NCBI GenBank assembly: GCA_039177555.1
Contig: JBCDFV010000026.1
Location: 1-57,036 of the forward strand
Direction: 5' to 3'
From: JANQGH01 sp039177555
GTDB taxonomy: Bacteria; Pseudomonadota; Alphaproteobacteria; DSM-16000; Inquilinaceae
DNA length: 57,036 nt
Both the position numbers and the translations under genes were made by a program. Under the pieces are notes generated by a model. That model worked only from the letters and a program-made list of their open reading frames with translations. It was not told where the DNA came from and searched no databases. Positions within the stretch are counted from its first letter, which is position 1; every line of letters begins with the position of its first letter. Below are positions 8,050 to 16,683 of the stretch, piece after piece.

Positions 8050-8418
8050 ATGACCGAAGCCATGAATAGCGTTCGCGCCGCCGCCTGCCTGGCCGCGCTG
8101 GGCAAGCCGACCCGGCTGGAGATCTTTCGCCGGCTGGCCCGTTCAGGCCCCGACGGCATGACCGTCGGCGGCATTCAGGCGGCGCTGGGATTGCCCGGGT
8201 CGACCTTGTCGCACCATCTCAGCGCGCTGACCCGGTCGGGCCTTGTGGCGCAGGAACGCCAGGGGCGCGAAGTGATCTGCCGTCCGGCCTTCCCCGTGAT
8301 GGACGCCATGCTGGCCTATCTCACGGCCGAATGCTGCGCCGATGTCGGCGGCAACCAAGGCGACCGCCACGCTGAATGCCGCTCGGGCAAGCCCCCGGCA
8401 TTGGACATCGTCTCATGA
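8050..8418 (+). CDS. arsR: ArsR-family metalloid-responsive repressor
   Basis: 122 residues from ATG 8050. A winged-helix domain spans about residues 10-80, with the recognition segment GLPGSTLSHHLSALTRSGLV. The classical ELCVCDL site is absent, but vicinal Cys95-Cys96 and Cys110 occur near the C-terminus, a layout like the C-terminal As(III) site described for Acidithiobacillus ArsR. An upstream in-frame ATG at 7999 lies before the promoter and is rejected. The stop overlaps arsP by four bases (ATGA), so the two genes are translationally coupled. Confidence 0.88.
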   Translation: MTEAMNSVRAAACLAALGKPTRLEIFRRLARSGPDGMTVGGIQAALGLPGSTLSHHLSALTRSGLVAQERQGREVICRPAFPVMDAMLAYLTAECCADVGGNQGDRHAECRSGKPPALDIVS

Positions 8419-9452
8419 CCGAACTTGTCCGCCGCGCCGGTCATACGCTGGCCCATCCCCTGCAGATCGATCGGGTGTGGCTGGCCGTACTCGCCATCCT
8501 GCTGGCCTTGGCCCTGCTGGACCCGGGCCAGCTCTCGGTAACACTGCCCGATACCGGCGGCAGCCTGCTTGAGGTCCTGCCGTTTCTCATCCTGGCGGTT
8601 GGCATCGCCGGCTATGCCAAGGCGAGCGGCGCCGACCAGTTGATCGCGCGGGCATTCACCGGGCGCCCCTTGCAGATGATCTTCGTGGCCGCCCTGTTCG
8701 GTGCTGTTTCGCCGTTTTGCTCGTGCGGCGTCATCCCCCTGATCGCGGCCCTTTTGGCCATGGGCGTGCCCTTGGCGCCGGTCATGGCCTTTTGGCTCGC
8801 CTCGCCGATCATGGACCCGTCCATGTTCGCACTCACGGTCGGCACGTTGGGCATCGACTTCGCCGTGGGCAAAACGCTGGCGGCATTCGGCATCGGCGCG
8901 CTCGGCGGCCTCGGCACCATGGCCCTGCAGCGTTTCGGGTTGTTCGAGCATCCCTTGCGCGAAGGCATCGGCGACGGCGGCTGCGCCGGTTCGACCGTGC
9001 GCGCGCCGAAGCCGATCGAGTGGCGGATCTGGCGCGAGCACGCGCGAACCGATCAGTTCGGCCGCGAAGCCCGCCGGGCCGGCCTGTTCCTGCTGAAATG
9101 GCTGACGCTGGCCTTCATCCTGGAAACCCTGATGCTGGCCTACATCCCAGAGGCCTGGATCATGTCGGCGTTGGGCAACGACAATGCCTGGTCGCTGCCG
9201 CTTGCGACGGTCATCGGCGTGCCGGCCTACCTCAACGGCTATGCGGCCCTGCCGCTGGTCGACGGGCTGATGGCGCAGGGCATGGCGCCGGGGGCAGCGC
9301 TGTCCTTCATGGTCGCCGGCGGGGTCACCTGCATCCCGGCCGCCATCGCCGTCTACGCCCTGGTCCGCAAACCGGCGTTTACGGCCTACCTGGGTTTTGC
9401 CTTGGCCGGCGCCTTCCTGTCCGGCCTGATCTTTCAGTTCGCGGTCGGTTAG
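8415..9452 (+). CDS. arsP: ArsP/YraQ-type (DUF318) permease, probable organoarsenical efflux
   Basis: 345 residues with about eight to ten hydrophobic segments in two halves joined by a hydrophilic loop (about residues 190-230). The family signature PFCSCGVIPLIAALL carries the paired cysteines needed for trivalent organoarsenical transport in ArsP, and the mirrored GVPAYLNGYAALPL segment lies in the second half. Coupling to an ArsR gene with a C-terminal cysteine site supports an arsenic role. Without that context it would be only a permease of the UPF0718 group. Its stop shares TTAG with the convergent plsC-like gene. Confidence 0.82.
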   Translation: MTELVRRAGHTLAHPLQIDRVWLAVLAILLALALLDPGQLSVTLPDTGGSLLEVLPFLILAVGIAGYAKASGADQLIARAFTGRPLQMIFVAALFGAVSPFCSCGVIPLIAALLAMGVPLAPVMAFWLASPIMDPSMFALTVGTLGIDFAVGKTLAAFGIGALGGLGTMALQRFGLFEHPLREGIGDGGCAGSTVRAPKPIEWRIWREHARTDQFGREARRAGLFLLKWLTLAFILETLMLAYIPEAWIMSALGNDNAWSLPLATVIGVPAYLNGYAALPLVDGLMAQGMAPGAALSFMVAGGVTCIPAAIAVYALVRKPAFTAYLGFALAGAFLSGLIFQFAVG

Positions 9453-10087
9453 TCCCAATCGGGAAACCGGCCTTCGGCAGCGAGCGCGGCCATGGCGGCC
9501 TCCAGCGCGGCGACATAGCCGTCGCGGCCTCCGGCGGCCAGCGGGATCACGGGGTTGCCGACAAAGACATCGCAAAAGGACGGCACCGGCAGCCAGGCCC
9601 CGCGCGGCAACACCTTGCCGAAGCCGTGGAGAAACACCGGCGTTACGGGCAGGTTGGGCCGTCGTTCAGCCAGGACCGCGATGCCTTTCTTGAACCCCTG
9701 CAATCGTTCCGGTTCGCCGCGCGTTCCCTCGGGAAAGAGAATGATGATCGCACCGTCGTCCAACGCCGCCTCGACCGGCTCCAGCGGGTCCTCGCCCCGG
9801 CTCAGCGCATCCCGGTCGACAGGCACGATGCCGATCAGCTGGCGAGAGACCCAGGATTTCAGCGGCGTTGCGGTGAAATAGTCGGCTGCCGCCGCCGGCC
9901 GCACCCGCGACAGCAGGCGTAACGGGAAGAGCGCGATCAGCCCCAGCGTATCGATGTGGCTGTTGTGATTGGCCACGATTACGGCCGGGCCGGCCGCCGG
10001 CAACCGTTCCCGATGGCGCACGTTCAGCCCGACGATCAAGGCCATGACCGGCCGGACAATCAGGGCGAAGAACAAGAGGCGCAGCAT
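9449..10087 (-). CDS. 1-acylglycerol-3-phosphate acyltransferase (PlsC-like)
   Basis: 212 residues. The acyltransferase HX4D motif is NHNSHID, and the glycerol-phosphate-binding motif is FPEGTRGEPERL. An N-terminal hydrophobic segment (residues 1-20) anchors it at the membrane. It should acylate lysophosphatidate or a related lysophospholipid. It is the last gene of a minus-strand operon after a CDP-alcohol phosphatidyltransferase and a CdsA homologue, with a one-base TGATG overlap. This is probably a second, specialised copy rather than the housekeeping plsC. Confidence 0.88.
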   Translation of the reverse strand: MLRLLFFALIVRPVMALIVGLNVRHRERLPAAGPAVIVANHNSHIDTLGLIALFPLRLLSRVRPAAAADYFTATPLKSWVSRQLIGIVPVDRDALSRGEDPLEPVEAALDDGAIIILFPEGTRGEPERLQGFKKGIAVLAERRPNLPVTPVFLHGFGKVLPRGAWLPVPSFCDVFVGNPVIPLAAGGRDGYVAALEAAMAALAAEGRFPDWD

Positions 10088-11025
10088 CAGTAGTAGAGAA
10101 ACGCGACGAAGTGGAAGAACAGCGGCGCGGCAAAGGCCAGGCTGTCGAGCCGGTCCAGAACGCCGCCATGGCCGGGCAGCAGGCTGCCGGCATCCTTCAC
10201 GCCCAGATCCCGCTTCAAGGCCGAGATGACCAGATCGCCGAAGAAACCGGCAAAGGCGATGATCGCGCCCGCCAGCAGGGCCGTGAACACATCAAACGGC
10301 GTCAGGACCGGGGCCAGCAGAACGGCGAGGACCAGGGTCGAGCCGAGGCCGCCCAAGAAACCTTCGACCGTTTTGTTCGGGCTGACCGACGGCGCGGCCT
10401 TCGTTTTGCCGATCGCCTTGCCCCAGAGATACTGGGCGACATCGTTTAGCTGGGTCAGGATCACGAGATAGAGCAGCCAACCGGCACTGCCGGCCACCGG
10501 GTTGCCCCCATCCGGCGCGGCCAGAAGCTCTGCGGTGTGGCTCAACAGAAAGACACAGATCATCAGGCCCCATTGAATGGACCCGGCGGCGCGCAGGAAG
10601 CCCTTGGTCTCGCCCGCGATCACCATGATCATCGGCATCAACAGGAACATGTAGACCGGTACCCAGATCAGGAACATCACGTACCAGCCGGTGCCGATCC
10701 AGTAGAACTGCACCGGTATCGCCAGATAGGCCCAAAACAGCACGCGCCGGTCGACACGCCGCGTGGGGATCAGCGAGAAGTATTCCTTCAAGGCCAGAAA
10801 GCACATGATGGCCAGGAAGACCAAACTGGCGACGCGGCCGACCAGGATCGCCACCGCGAACACGATCACCAGCACCCACCAGCTGTTCGTCCGATCGGTC
10901 AGCTCGCGCCAATCCCGCTCGGGATACCGGCGGCGCAGCAGCCAGAGCACCGCCGTGACCACGGCCAGGACCGCGAACAGCCCGGCCAAGGTCCATTGGA
11001 CCGACGGGTAGGAGATGCTGCCCAC
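10087..11025 (-). CDS. Phosphatidate cytidylyltransferase (CdsA/YnbB-like)
   Basis: 312 residues, polytopic with about eight membrane segments. The CTP-transferase signature is seen late as GSLLPGHGGVLDRLDSL, together with SPNKTVEGFLGGL and DLVISALKRDLGVKD. It makes CDP-diacylglycerol from phosphatidate and CTP. The one-base overlaps with both neighbours and the three-gene set resemble the E. coli ynbAB arrangement, an accessory system rather than the main cdsA, which usually lies near uppS and dxr. Confidence 0.88.
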   Translation of the reverse strand: MGSISYPSVQWTLAGLFAVLAVVTAVLWLLRRRYPERDWRELTDRTNSWWVLVIVFAVAILVGRVASLVFLAIMCFLALKEYFSLIPTRRVDRRVLFWAYLAIPVQFYWIGTGWYVMFLIWVPVYMFLLMPMIMVIAGETKGFLRAAGSIQWGLMICVFLLSHTAELLAAPDGGNPVAGSAGWLLYLVILTQLNDVAQYLWGKAIGKTKAAPSVSPNKTVEGFLGGLGSTLVLAVLLAPVLTPFDVFTALLAGAIIAFAGFFGDLVISALKRDLGVKDAGSLLPGHGGVLDRLDSLAFAAPLFFHFVAFLYY

Positions 11026-11621
11026 TAGGCCATGACCTTACGTGCCCGATTGACGATCGTCGCAACCGCCAAGGCGATGGCGACGCCCAGGACGATCGGC
11101 ACCCAGGTCCATGTCGCCCAGCCGAACGCCGTCAGGATCGCCAGCGCGCCGAAGGCGAGCGCGCGGTCCGCCTTACCGAACGGCCCGTCATAGCGGCGCT
11201 CGTTCCCCAGGGCGGGACCCATCAGCCCGACCGCTTCGCCGATTACTGCGAGCACGACCAAAACCACCACCATCCAGGCGGGCGCGGCGAAGGATACGGC
11301 CAACGGCAGATAAAGCGCGGCGTCGGAGACCAGGTCGCCAAGTTCGTTCAGCACCATGCCCAGCCTGGTTTTCTGGTCATGCTCGCGTGCCAGCATGCCA
11401 TCAACCGCGTTCAACGCCATGCGCACCAGAAGGATGACCGGCAGGCCGAGCAGGAGCAGGGTCGAAAACGGCCAGATCGCCAGGCAGAGCCCGTACGCCA
11501 CGGAGAGTGCGAGGGCAGCGACCGTGACCGTATTGGCCCGCACGCCCGCCTTCGCCAAGCGTTCGACAGTTGGGCGCAAGAGCGCCTGAAAGCGCGGTTT
11601 GATGTCGTAAAGGCTGGCCAT
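11025..11621 (-). CDS. CDP-alcohol phosphatidyltransferase family protein (YnbA-like)
   Basis: 198 residues with about five to six membrane segments. The catalytic signature reads DG-x2-AR-x8-G-x3-N-x3-D-x3-D, around ALNAVDGMLARE and LNELGDLVSD. The residue after GxxxN is Asn where the canonical motif has Asp, but two downstream Asp residues remain. It would transfer a phosphatidyl group from CDP-diacylglycerol to an unknown alcohol. It leads the operon with CdsA-like and PlsC-like enzymes, so the three could make and remodel a non-standard phospholipid. Confidence 0.82.
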   Translation of the reverse strand: MASLYDIKPRFQALLRPTVERLAKAGVRANTVTVAALALSVAYGLCLAIWPFSTLLLLGLPVILLVRMALNAVDGMLAREHDQKTRLGMVLNELGDLVSDAALYLPLAVSFAAPAWMVVVLVVLAVIGEAVGLMGPALGNERRYDGPFGKADRALAFGALAILTAFGWATWTWVPIVLGVAIALAVATIVNRARKVMA

Positions 11622-11845
11622 GGCGGGAATGGGCGGAGGAAACGGCGAGATCAGAACACTAAGGGGTTAAAATACCGCAAATTCAACACAGACATGCTCT
11701 GTCGCCGGTTCACACGGGCCGGGCGTATCGCTATTGTCGCCGCCACTTTTCGTAACGAAACCGTCTTGGAGCCTGCTCTCGGTAGAGCTTTTGACAGCCA
11801 TGACGCGCTTCGACCCCATAACCCCCCTTCTTATTGGAAAGACTC
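11622..11845. other. Divergent intergenic region upstream of trpB
   Basis: No convincing gene is seen. A TTGACA at 11791-11796 on the plus strand could be a -35 for trpB, but the best -10 candidate CATAAC is about 20 bases away, so the match is weak. No Trp-rich leader peptide or attenuator hairpin is apparent. GGAAAG at 11836-11841 is the trpB ribosome binding site. Confidence 0.35.
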
Positions 11846-13069
11846 GTGACCGCAGCCCTTCGTGCGAACACATTCCGGGCCGGCCCCGACGAGGACGGCC
11901 ATTTCGGCATTTTTGGCGGCCGATATGTTGCAGAAACCTTGATGCCGCTGATCCTGGAGGTCGAAAAGGCCTATGAGGCGGCCAAGGCCAGCCCCGCCTT
12001 CAAGGCCGAACTCCGCTACTACAATGCCCACTACACGGGGCGACCGTCGCCGCTCTATCTGGCGGAACGGCTGACCCGACATTTCGGCGGCGCCAAGATC
12101 TATTTCAAGCGCGACGAGCTGAACCATACGGGCAGCCACAAGATCAACAACTGCCTGGGCCAGGTTCTGTTGGCCCGGCGCATGGGCAAGACCCGGATCA
12201 TCGCCGAAACGGGTGCCGGCCAGCATGGCGTTGCCGTGGCGACGGTCTGCGCCCTGTTCGACCTGCCCTGCACGATCTATATGGGCGAGGTCGATATCAA
12301 GCGGCAGCAGCCCAACGTCTTTCGCATGAAACTGCTCGGTGCGGAGGTGAAGGCCGCAACCTCCGGCAGCCGAACGCTGAAGGACGCCATGAACGAGGCG
12401 TTGCGCGACTGGGTCACCAATGTCGACGACACCTTCTACATCATCGGCACCGCCGCCGGCCCCCACCCCTATCCGGAGATGGTCCGCGATTTCCAATCGG
12501 TGATCGGCGAGGAGGTGCGCGACCAGATCATGCAGCGCGAATGCCGCTTGCCGGACATGCTGGTCGCCTGCATTGGCGGCGGCTCGAATGCCATCGGCCT
12601 GTTTCACCCTTTCCTGGACGAGCCGGAGGTTGAGATCGTGGCGGTGGAGGCCGGCGGCCTGGGCATCGACACGGACCAGCACGCCGCCAGCCTGACAGGT
12701 GGCCGCGCCGGCGTGCTGCACGGCAATCGGACCTACCTCTTGCAGGACGATGACGGCCAGATCCAGGAGGCGCACTCCATCTCCGCCGGCCTCGACTATC
12801 CCGGCATCGGCCCGGAGCACGCCTGGCTGTTTGAGCAGGGCCGCGTCGACTATGTCTCCGCCACCGATGAAGAGGCGCTTGAGGCGTTCCAGCTCTGCTC
12901 CGTCAAGGAGGGTATCATCCCGGCGCTGGAGCCGGCCCATGCCCTGGCCCACGTGGCCAAGATCGCGCCCGATATGGATCGTGACAAGATCATCGTGATG
13001 AATCTGTGCGGGCGCGGCGACAAGGACATCTTCGCCGTCGCCGAGCGGCTGGGCGTGGCCCTGCAATGA
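11846..13069 (+). CDS. trpB: Tryptophan synthase beta chain
   Basis: 407 residues from GTG 11846, which has GGAAAG four bases upstream; a TTG at 11834 is the alternative. The PLP lysine lies in NHTGSHKIN, the phosphate cradle is GGGSNAIG, and ETGAGQHGVA and GRAGVLHG are diagnostic. It condenses indole with serine in the alpha2-beta2 complex. It overlaps trpA by four bases (ATGA), consistent with stoichiometric translation. It is displaced from trpF by the inserted arsenic and phospholipid genes. Confidence 0.96.
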   Translation: MTAALRANTFRAGPDEDGHFGIFGGRYVAETLMPLILEVEKAYEAAKASPAFKAELRYYNAHYTGRPSPLYLAERLTRHFGGAKIYFKRDELNHTGSHKINNCLGQVLLARRMGKTRIIAETGAGQHGVAVATVCALFDLPCTIYMGEVDIKRQQPNVFRMKLLGAEVKAATSGSRTLKDAMNEALRDWVTNVDDTFYIIGTAAGPHPYPEMVRDFQSVIGEEVRDQIMQRECRLPDMLVACIGGGSNAIGLFHPFLDEPEVEIVAVEAGGLGIDTDQHAASLTGGRAGVLHGNRTYLLQDDDGQIQEAHSISAGLDYPGIGPEHAWLFEQGRVDYVSATDEEALEAFQLCSVKEGIIPALEPAHALAHVAKIAPDMDRDKIIVMNLCGRGDKDIFAVAERLGVALQ

Positions 13070-13893
13070 CCGAGGCATCCGGCTCGACCCGCCTGACAGA
13101 GAAGTTTGCCTCCCTGGAAGAAGAAGGCCGCGCCGGGTTCGTCGCCTTCATCACCGCCGGCGACCCCGACCCGGAGACGAGCTTCACGGTGATGAGCGGG
13201 CTGCCGGCGGCCGGCGTCGACATCATCGAACTGGGCATGCCGTTCACCGACCCGATGGCCGACGGGCCGTCGATCCAGGCGGCGGGTTTGCGGGCGCTGA
13301 AGGCCGGCATGACGCTGGCCGGCACGCTGGACATGGTGCGCCGGTTTCGCGCCGGCGGCGAGACAACGCCTATCGTCCTGATGGGCTATTTCAACCCGAT
13401 CTACAGCTACGGCGTTGATCGCTTTCTGCACGACGCGCTGTCGGCCGGCGTCGACGGCCTGATCATCGTCGACCTGCCGCCGGAAGAGGATGCGGAGCTG
13501 TGCCTGCCGGCCAAGGCCGCCGGCCTGCCCTTCATCCGCCTGGCGACACCGACCACGGATGATGGGCGCCTGCCCGCCGTCATGGCCAACACGGCCGGGT
13601 TCGTCTACTACGTCTCGATCACCGGCATCACCGGTGCGGGATCGGCCATGACCGCGGACGTTGCGACGGCAGTCGAACGGTTGCGGCGCCATACCGACCT
13701 GCCCATCGCCGTCGGCTTCGGCATCAAGACGCCGGAACAGGCGGCGGAAATTGGGCGGCACGCCAACGCGGTCGTGGTTGGGTCGGCGATTGTGGAGCGT
13801 GTTGGCGCGCTGGCGTCGAAGAATGGTTCGGTTCAGTCGGTGCTGGACTTTGTCGGGTCACTTGCCGATGGTGTTCGCCGGGCGCGCACCTAA
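13066..13893 (+). CDS. trpA: Tryptophan synthase alpha chain
   Basis: 275 residues. The catalytic Glu and Asp are seen in ELGMPFTDPMADGP, the flexible loop near SITGITGAGS, and the phosphate site GFGIKTPEQ. It cleaves indole-glycerol phosphate and channels indole to TrpB. The ATG at 13066 overlaps the trpB stop, and an earlier in-frame ATG lies inside trpB and is unlikely. accD follows 56 bases later. Confidence 0.96.
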   Translation: MTEASGSTRLTEKFASLEEEGRAGFVAFITAGDPDPETSFTVMSGLPAAGVDIIELGMPFTDPMADGPSIQAAGLRALKAGMTLAGTLDMVRRFRAGGETTPIVLMGYFNPIYSYGVDRFLHDALSAGVDGLIIVDLPPEEDAELCLPAKAAGLPFIRLATPTTDDGRLPAVMANTAGFVYYVSITGITGAGSAMTADVATAVERLRRHTDLPIAVGFGIKTPEQAAEIGRHANAVVVGSAIVERVGALASKNGSVQSVLDFVGSLADGVRRART

Positions 13894-13949
13894 GTATTGG
13901 CAGCGCCCCCGTACGCGTACGACCGACCCGCCATCGCGCAAGGACAGGC

Positions 13950-14966
13950 ATGAACTGGCTGACCAACTTCGTCCGACCCAAGCTGAGGGCACTGGTTTCG
14001 TCCAAGCCGGAGGTGCCCGACAATCTCTGGCATAAATGCCCGAACTGCGAGGCGATGATCTTCCATCGCGACCTGGAAACCAACCTGCACGTTTGCCAGC
14101 ATTGCGGCTATCACATGCGCTTGAATGCGGCTCGACGGCTGGAGATGCTGTTCGACGACGGCGAGTACACGGCAATCGAACTGCCAAAGTCGGCCGTCGA
14201 TCCCTTGCGGTTTCGCGACACCAAGCGCTACACGGACCGGCTGCGCGAGGCCCAGACCAAGACCGGCCACAACGACGCGATCACCGTCGCCCATGGTCTG
14301 CTCGGCGGCAACAAGGCGGTGATCGCGGTCTTCGATTTCCAGTTCATGGGCGGTTCCATGGGCACCGCGGTCGGTGAGGGGCTGTTGGCGGCTGCGAAGC
14401 TGGCGGTCTTGCAGGACGCCGCGCTGATCGCCGTGCCGGCCTCGGGCGGTGCCCGGATGCAGGAAGGCATACTGTCGCTGATGCAGATGCCACGTAGCGT
14501 CATTGCCATCGATCTGGTGAAGGACGCGGGCCTGCCGTACATCGTGATCCTGACCGACCCGACGACCGGCGGCGTCACAGCGTCGTTTGCCATGCTCGGC
14601 GACGTGCATATCGCGGAGCCGGGCGCCCAAATCGCGTTCGCCGGCGCCAGGGTGATCGAGGAAACGATCCGCGAGACCTTGCCCGACAATTTCCAGACCG
14701 CCGAGTACCTGCTGGAGCACGGCATGGTCGACATTGTCGTACATCGACAGCGTCTGCGCGAAACCCTGGTTCGGATCGTCGACATGCTGCGCCGGCCGAC
14801 GCCCGCCGCACAGGTCGTTGCATTGAACGCCGACGGCCCGGCCACGATCGAGGCCAGCGCCGAAGACGAAGCGCCCGAGATACCTGAGGAAGGCGCCGAC
14901 GAAGCGGAGGCGGAGGCCGAGACGGCGGAGGCGGAACCCGCCGATGAAGACCGGCCAAACCCCTGA
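13950..14966 (+). CDS. accD: Acetyl-CoA carboxylase carboxyltransferase subunit beta
   Basis: 338 residues. An N-terminal C4 zinc finger (CPNCEAMIFHRDLE then CQHCGYH, about residues 29-52) is followed by the carboxyltransferase domain with ASGGARMQEG and the TDPTTGGVTASFAMLGD oxyanion segment. The last 35 or so residues are a Glu/Ala-rich tail longer than in E. coli, typical of alphaproteobacterial homologues. It works with AccA, AccB and AccC in malonyl-CoA synthesis. Its 3' end overlaps folC by 23 bases. Confidence 0.96.
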   Translation: MNWLTNFVRPKLRALVSSKPEVPDNLWHKCPNCEAMIFHRDLETNLHVCQHCGYHMRLNAARRLEMLFDDGEYTAIELPKSAVDPLRFRDTKRYTDRLREAQTKTGHNDAITVAHGLLGGNKAVIAVFDFQFMGGSMGTAVGEGLLAAAKLAVLQDAALIAVPASGGARMQEGILSLMQMPRSVIAIDLVKDAGLPYIVILTDPTTGGVTASFAMLGDVHIAEPGAQIAFAGARVIEETIRETLPDNFQTAEYLLEHGMVDIVVHRQRLRETLVRIVDMLRRPTPAAQVVALNADGPATIEASAEDEAPEIPEEGADEAEAEAETAEAEPADEDRPNP

Positions 14967-16236
14967 GGCCATAGACGCCGCACTCGACCGGCTGGGGGCG
15001 CTGCATCCCAAACTGATCGACCTGTCGCTCGATCGCATTCACCGGCTTCTGGCACGGCTCGACCATCCGGAGCGATCGCTGCCGCCCATCGTCCATGTCG
15101 CCGGCACCAACGGCAAAGGCTCGACCGTCGCGTTCTTGAACGCGATGGCGGCGCAGGCGGGGCTTTCGGTCCATGCCTACACATCGCCTCATCTGGTGCG
15201 CTTCAACGAGCGCATTCAGGTCGCCGGCCAGGCGATCGACGATGACCGGCTGCTCGACGTGCTGGAACGCTGCGAACGGGCCAATGACGGCGCGGACATC
15301 ACCTATTTCGAGATCACCACGGTCGCGGCGTTTTTGGCGTTTGCCGAGACACCGGCTGACTTGACGTTGCTGGAGGTCGGCTTGGGTGGCCGGCTGGACG
15401 CCACCAACGTGATCGACCGGCCGGTGGCGACGGCCATCACCTGCATCTCGCTGGACCATCAAGACTTCCTGGGCGACAGCGTCGAAGCCATTGCCCGAGA
15501 GAAGGCCGGCATCCTGAAGCCGGGTGTACCGGCCGTGATAGGCCCCCAGCCGTTCGAAGCCGCCGCCGACGCGCTCGATCGGGAAATCGCGTTGACTGGT
15601 GTAATTGCCGACCGTCACGGACGCGACTGGTTTCACCGGCGCACGGGCGACGCCCTAATCCTTACCGACCGCGACGGCGAGACGAGTTGGCCTCTGCCGT
15701 CGCTGCCGGGAGCGCATCAGTTGGCAAATGCCGCGACGGCTTTGCGGCTTGCCAGGCATCTGGAGATGCTATCCGCCAACACCGAGGCACAAGCCGCCGG
15801 GCTGACCCACGCCCAGTGGCCGGCGCGGCTGCAGCGGCTCACCACCGGCCCGCTGGTCGAGGCCCTGCCGACGGACGAGGTCTGGCTGGACGGCGCCCAC
15901 AACGACACCGCCGGCGCGGCGCTTGCTTCCTGGCTGGAGGACTTGCCGACCCGCCCGACCACGGCGCTTGTCGCGCTGCTGACGACCAAGGACCCCACCG
16001 CCGTCTTGAGCCCGCTCGTCGGCAAAGTCGATCGGCTGATCGTCGTGCCGATCATCGGCAGTGCCGTCGCGGCGAAACCAGAACAGCTCGCGGCGAAGGC
16101 CAAGGCGATCGGGTTTGCGGACGTGGATTGGGTCGCCGACATGAAAGACGCGCCGCACCGGGTCATCCCCGGCGGGCGCGTCGTCATCTTCGGATCGCTC
16201 TATCTGGCCGGCGAAGTGCTGGCCGAGAACGGCTGA
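14944..16236 (+). CDS. folC: Bifunctional folylpolyglutamate synthase / dihydrofolate synthase
   Basis: 430 residues. The ATP P-loop is HVAGTNGKGST, the omega-loop/switch region HAYTSPHLVRFNERIQ, then EVGLGGRLDATN, and the C-terminal ligase domain has DGAHN. It adds glutamate to dihydropteroate and to folates. The start lies inside accD, so the two are probably translated together. It ends 34 bases before the convergent trxA stop, across a 15-bp tandem repeat. Confidence 0.95.
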   Translation: MKTGQTPEAIDAALDRLGALHPKLIDLSLDRIHRLLARLDHPERSLPPIVHVAGTNGKGSTVAFLNAMAAQAGLSVHAYTSPHLVRFNERIQVAGQAIDDDRLLDVLERCERANDGADITYFEITTVAAFLAFAETPADLTLLEVGLGGRLDATNVIDRPVATAITCISLDHQDFLGDSVEAIAREKAGILKPGVPAVIGPQPFEAAADALDREIALTGVIADRHGRDWFHRRTGDALILTDRDGETSWPLPSLPGAHQLANAATALRLARHLEMLSANTEAQAAGLTHAQWPARLQRLTTGPLVEALPTDEVWLDGAHNDTAGAALASWLEDLPTRPTTALVALLTTKDPTAVLSPLVGKVDRLIVVPIIGSAVAAKPEQLAAKAKAIGFADVDWVADMKDAPHRVIPGGRVVIFGSLYLAGEVLAENG

Positions 16237-16240
16237 CCCG

Positions 16241-16270
16241 CCTTAAGGGCAGGCCCCTTAAGGACAGGCC
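16241..16270. repeat. Two tandem 15-bp copies between folC and trxA
   Basis: CCTTAAGGGCAGGCC at 16241-16255 is repeated as CCTTAAGGACAGGCC at 16256-16270 with one mismatch. Each copy contains the palindrome CCTTAAGG. The repeat fills almost the whole gap between the two convergent stop codons and may come from slippage. It has no T-run, so it is not a standard terminator. Confidence 0.75.
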
Positions 16271-16597
16271 TTAGAGAACCGAATCCACCCATTGGAACAG
16301 GGCACCCTTCGGCAGGGCGCCGATCTTGGTGGCCGCGACCTCGCCATCGCGGAACAGCATCATCGTCGGGATGCCGCGCACACCGTATTTGGACGGCGTT
16401 CCGGGGTTCTCGTCGATGTTCACCTTGGCGACCGTGAGCTGTCCCGCCTTTTCGCCGGCCAGGTCTTCCAGCGCCGGCGCTATCATCTTGCACGGGCCAC
16501 ACCATTCGGCCCAGAAATCGACCAGCACGGGTCCATCGGCCTTCAAAACGTCCTGTTCGAAGCTGGAATCGGAGACGGCTTTCGTCGCGCTCATCAT
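16271..16597 (-). CDS. trxA: Thioredoxin
   Basis: 108 residues with the classic WAEWCGPCKMIAP active site (about residues 31-36 for WCGPCK), the cis-Pro in RGIPTMMLF, and NIDENP. It is a cytosolic disulfide reductase. It lies downstream of addA on the minus strand in the common alphaproteobacterial tsaE-addB-addA-trxA order. The start may be either of two adjacent ATG codons. Confidence 0.96.
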   Translation of the reverse strand: MMSATKAVSDSSFEQDVLKADGPVLVDFWAEWCGPCKMIAPALEDLAGEKAGQLTVAKVNIDENPGTPSKYGVRGIPTMMLFRDGEVAATKIGALPKGALFQWVDSVL

Positions 16598-16616
16598 TGG
16601 CTTCCTTGATTATGTC

Positions 16617-16638
16617 AGCGGCCGGGGGGTCGGCCGCT
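16617..16638. other. Hairpin between addA and trxA
   Basis: AGCGGCCG (16617-16624) and CGGCCGCT (16631-16638) form an 8-bp stem with a six-base loop. On the minus strand it lies between the addA stop and the trxA start. The T-rich side (TTTCTC) faces the plus strand, so it may act as a partial or antisense terminator. Its role is uncertain. Confidence 0.4.
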
Positions 16639-16683
16639 TTCTCGTCGAGTCCCGGCCAATATGGGGATCGGGACGGGGCCGGG

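Noticed and set aside
11667..11873. Minus-strand 68-codon ORF upstream of trpB
   Set aside because: Poor codon pattern, no ribosome site and no similarity; it overlaps the trpB start.
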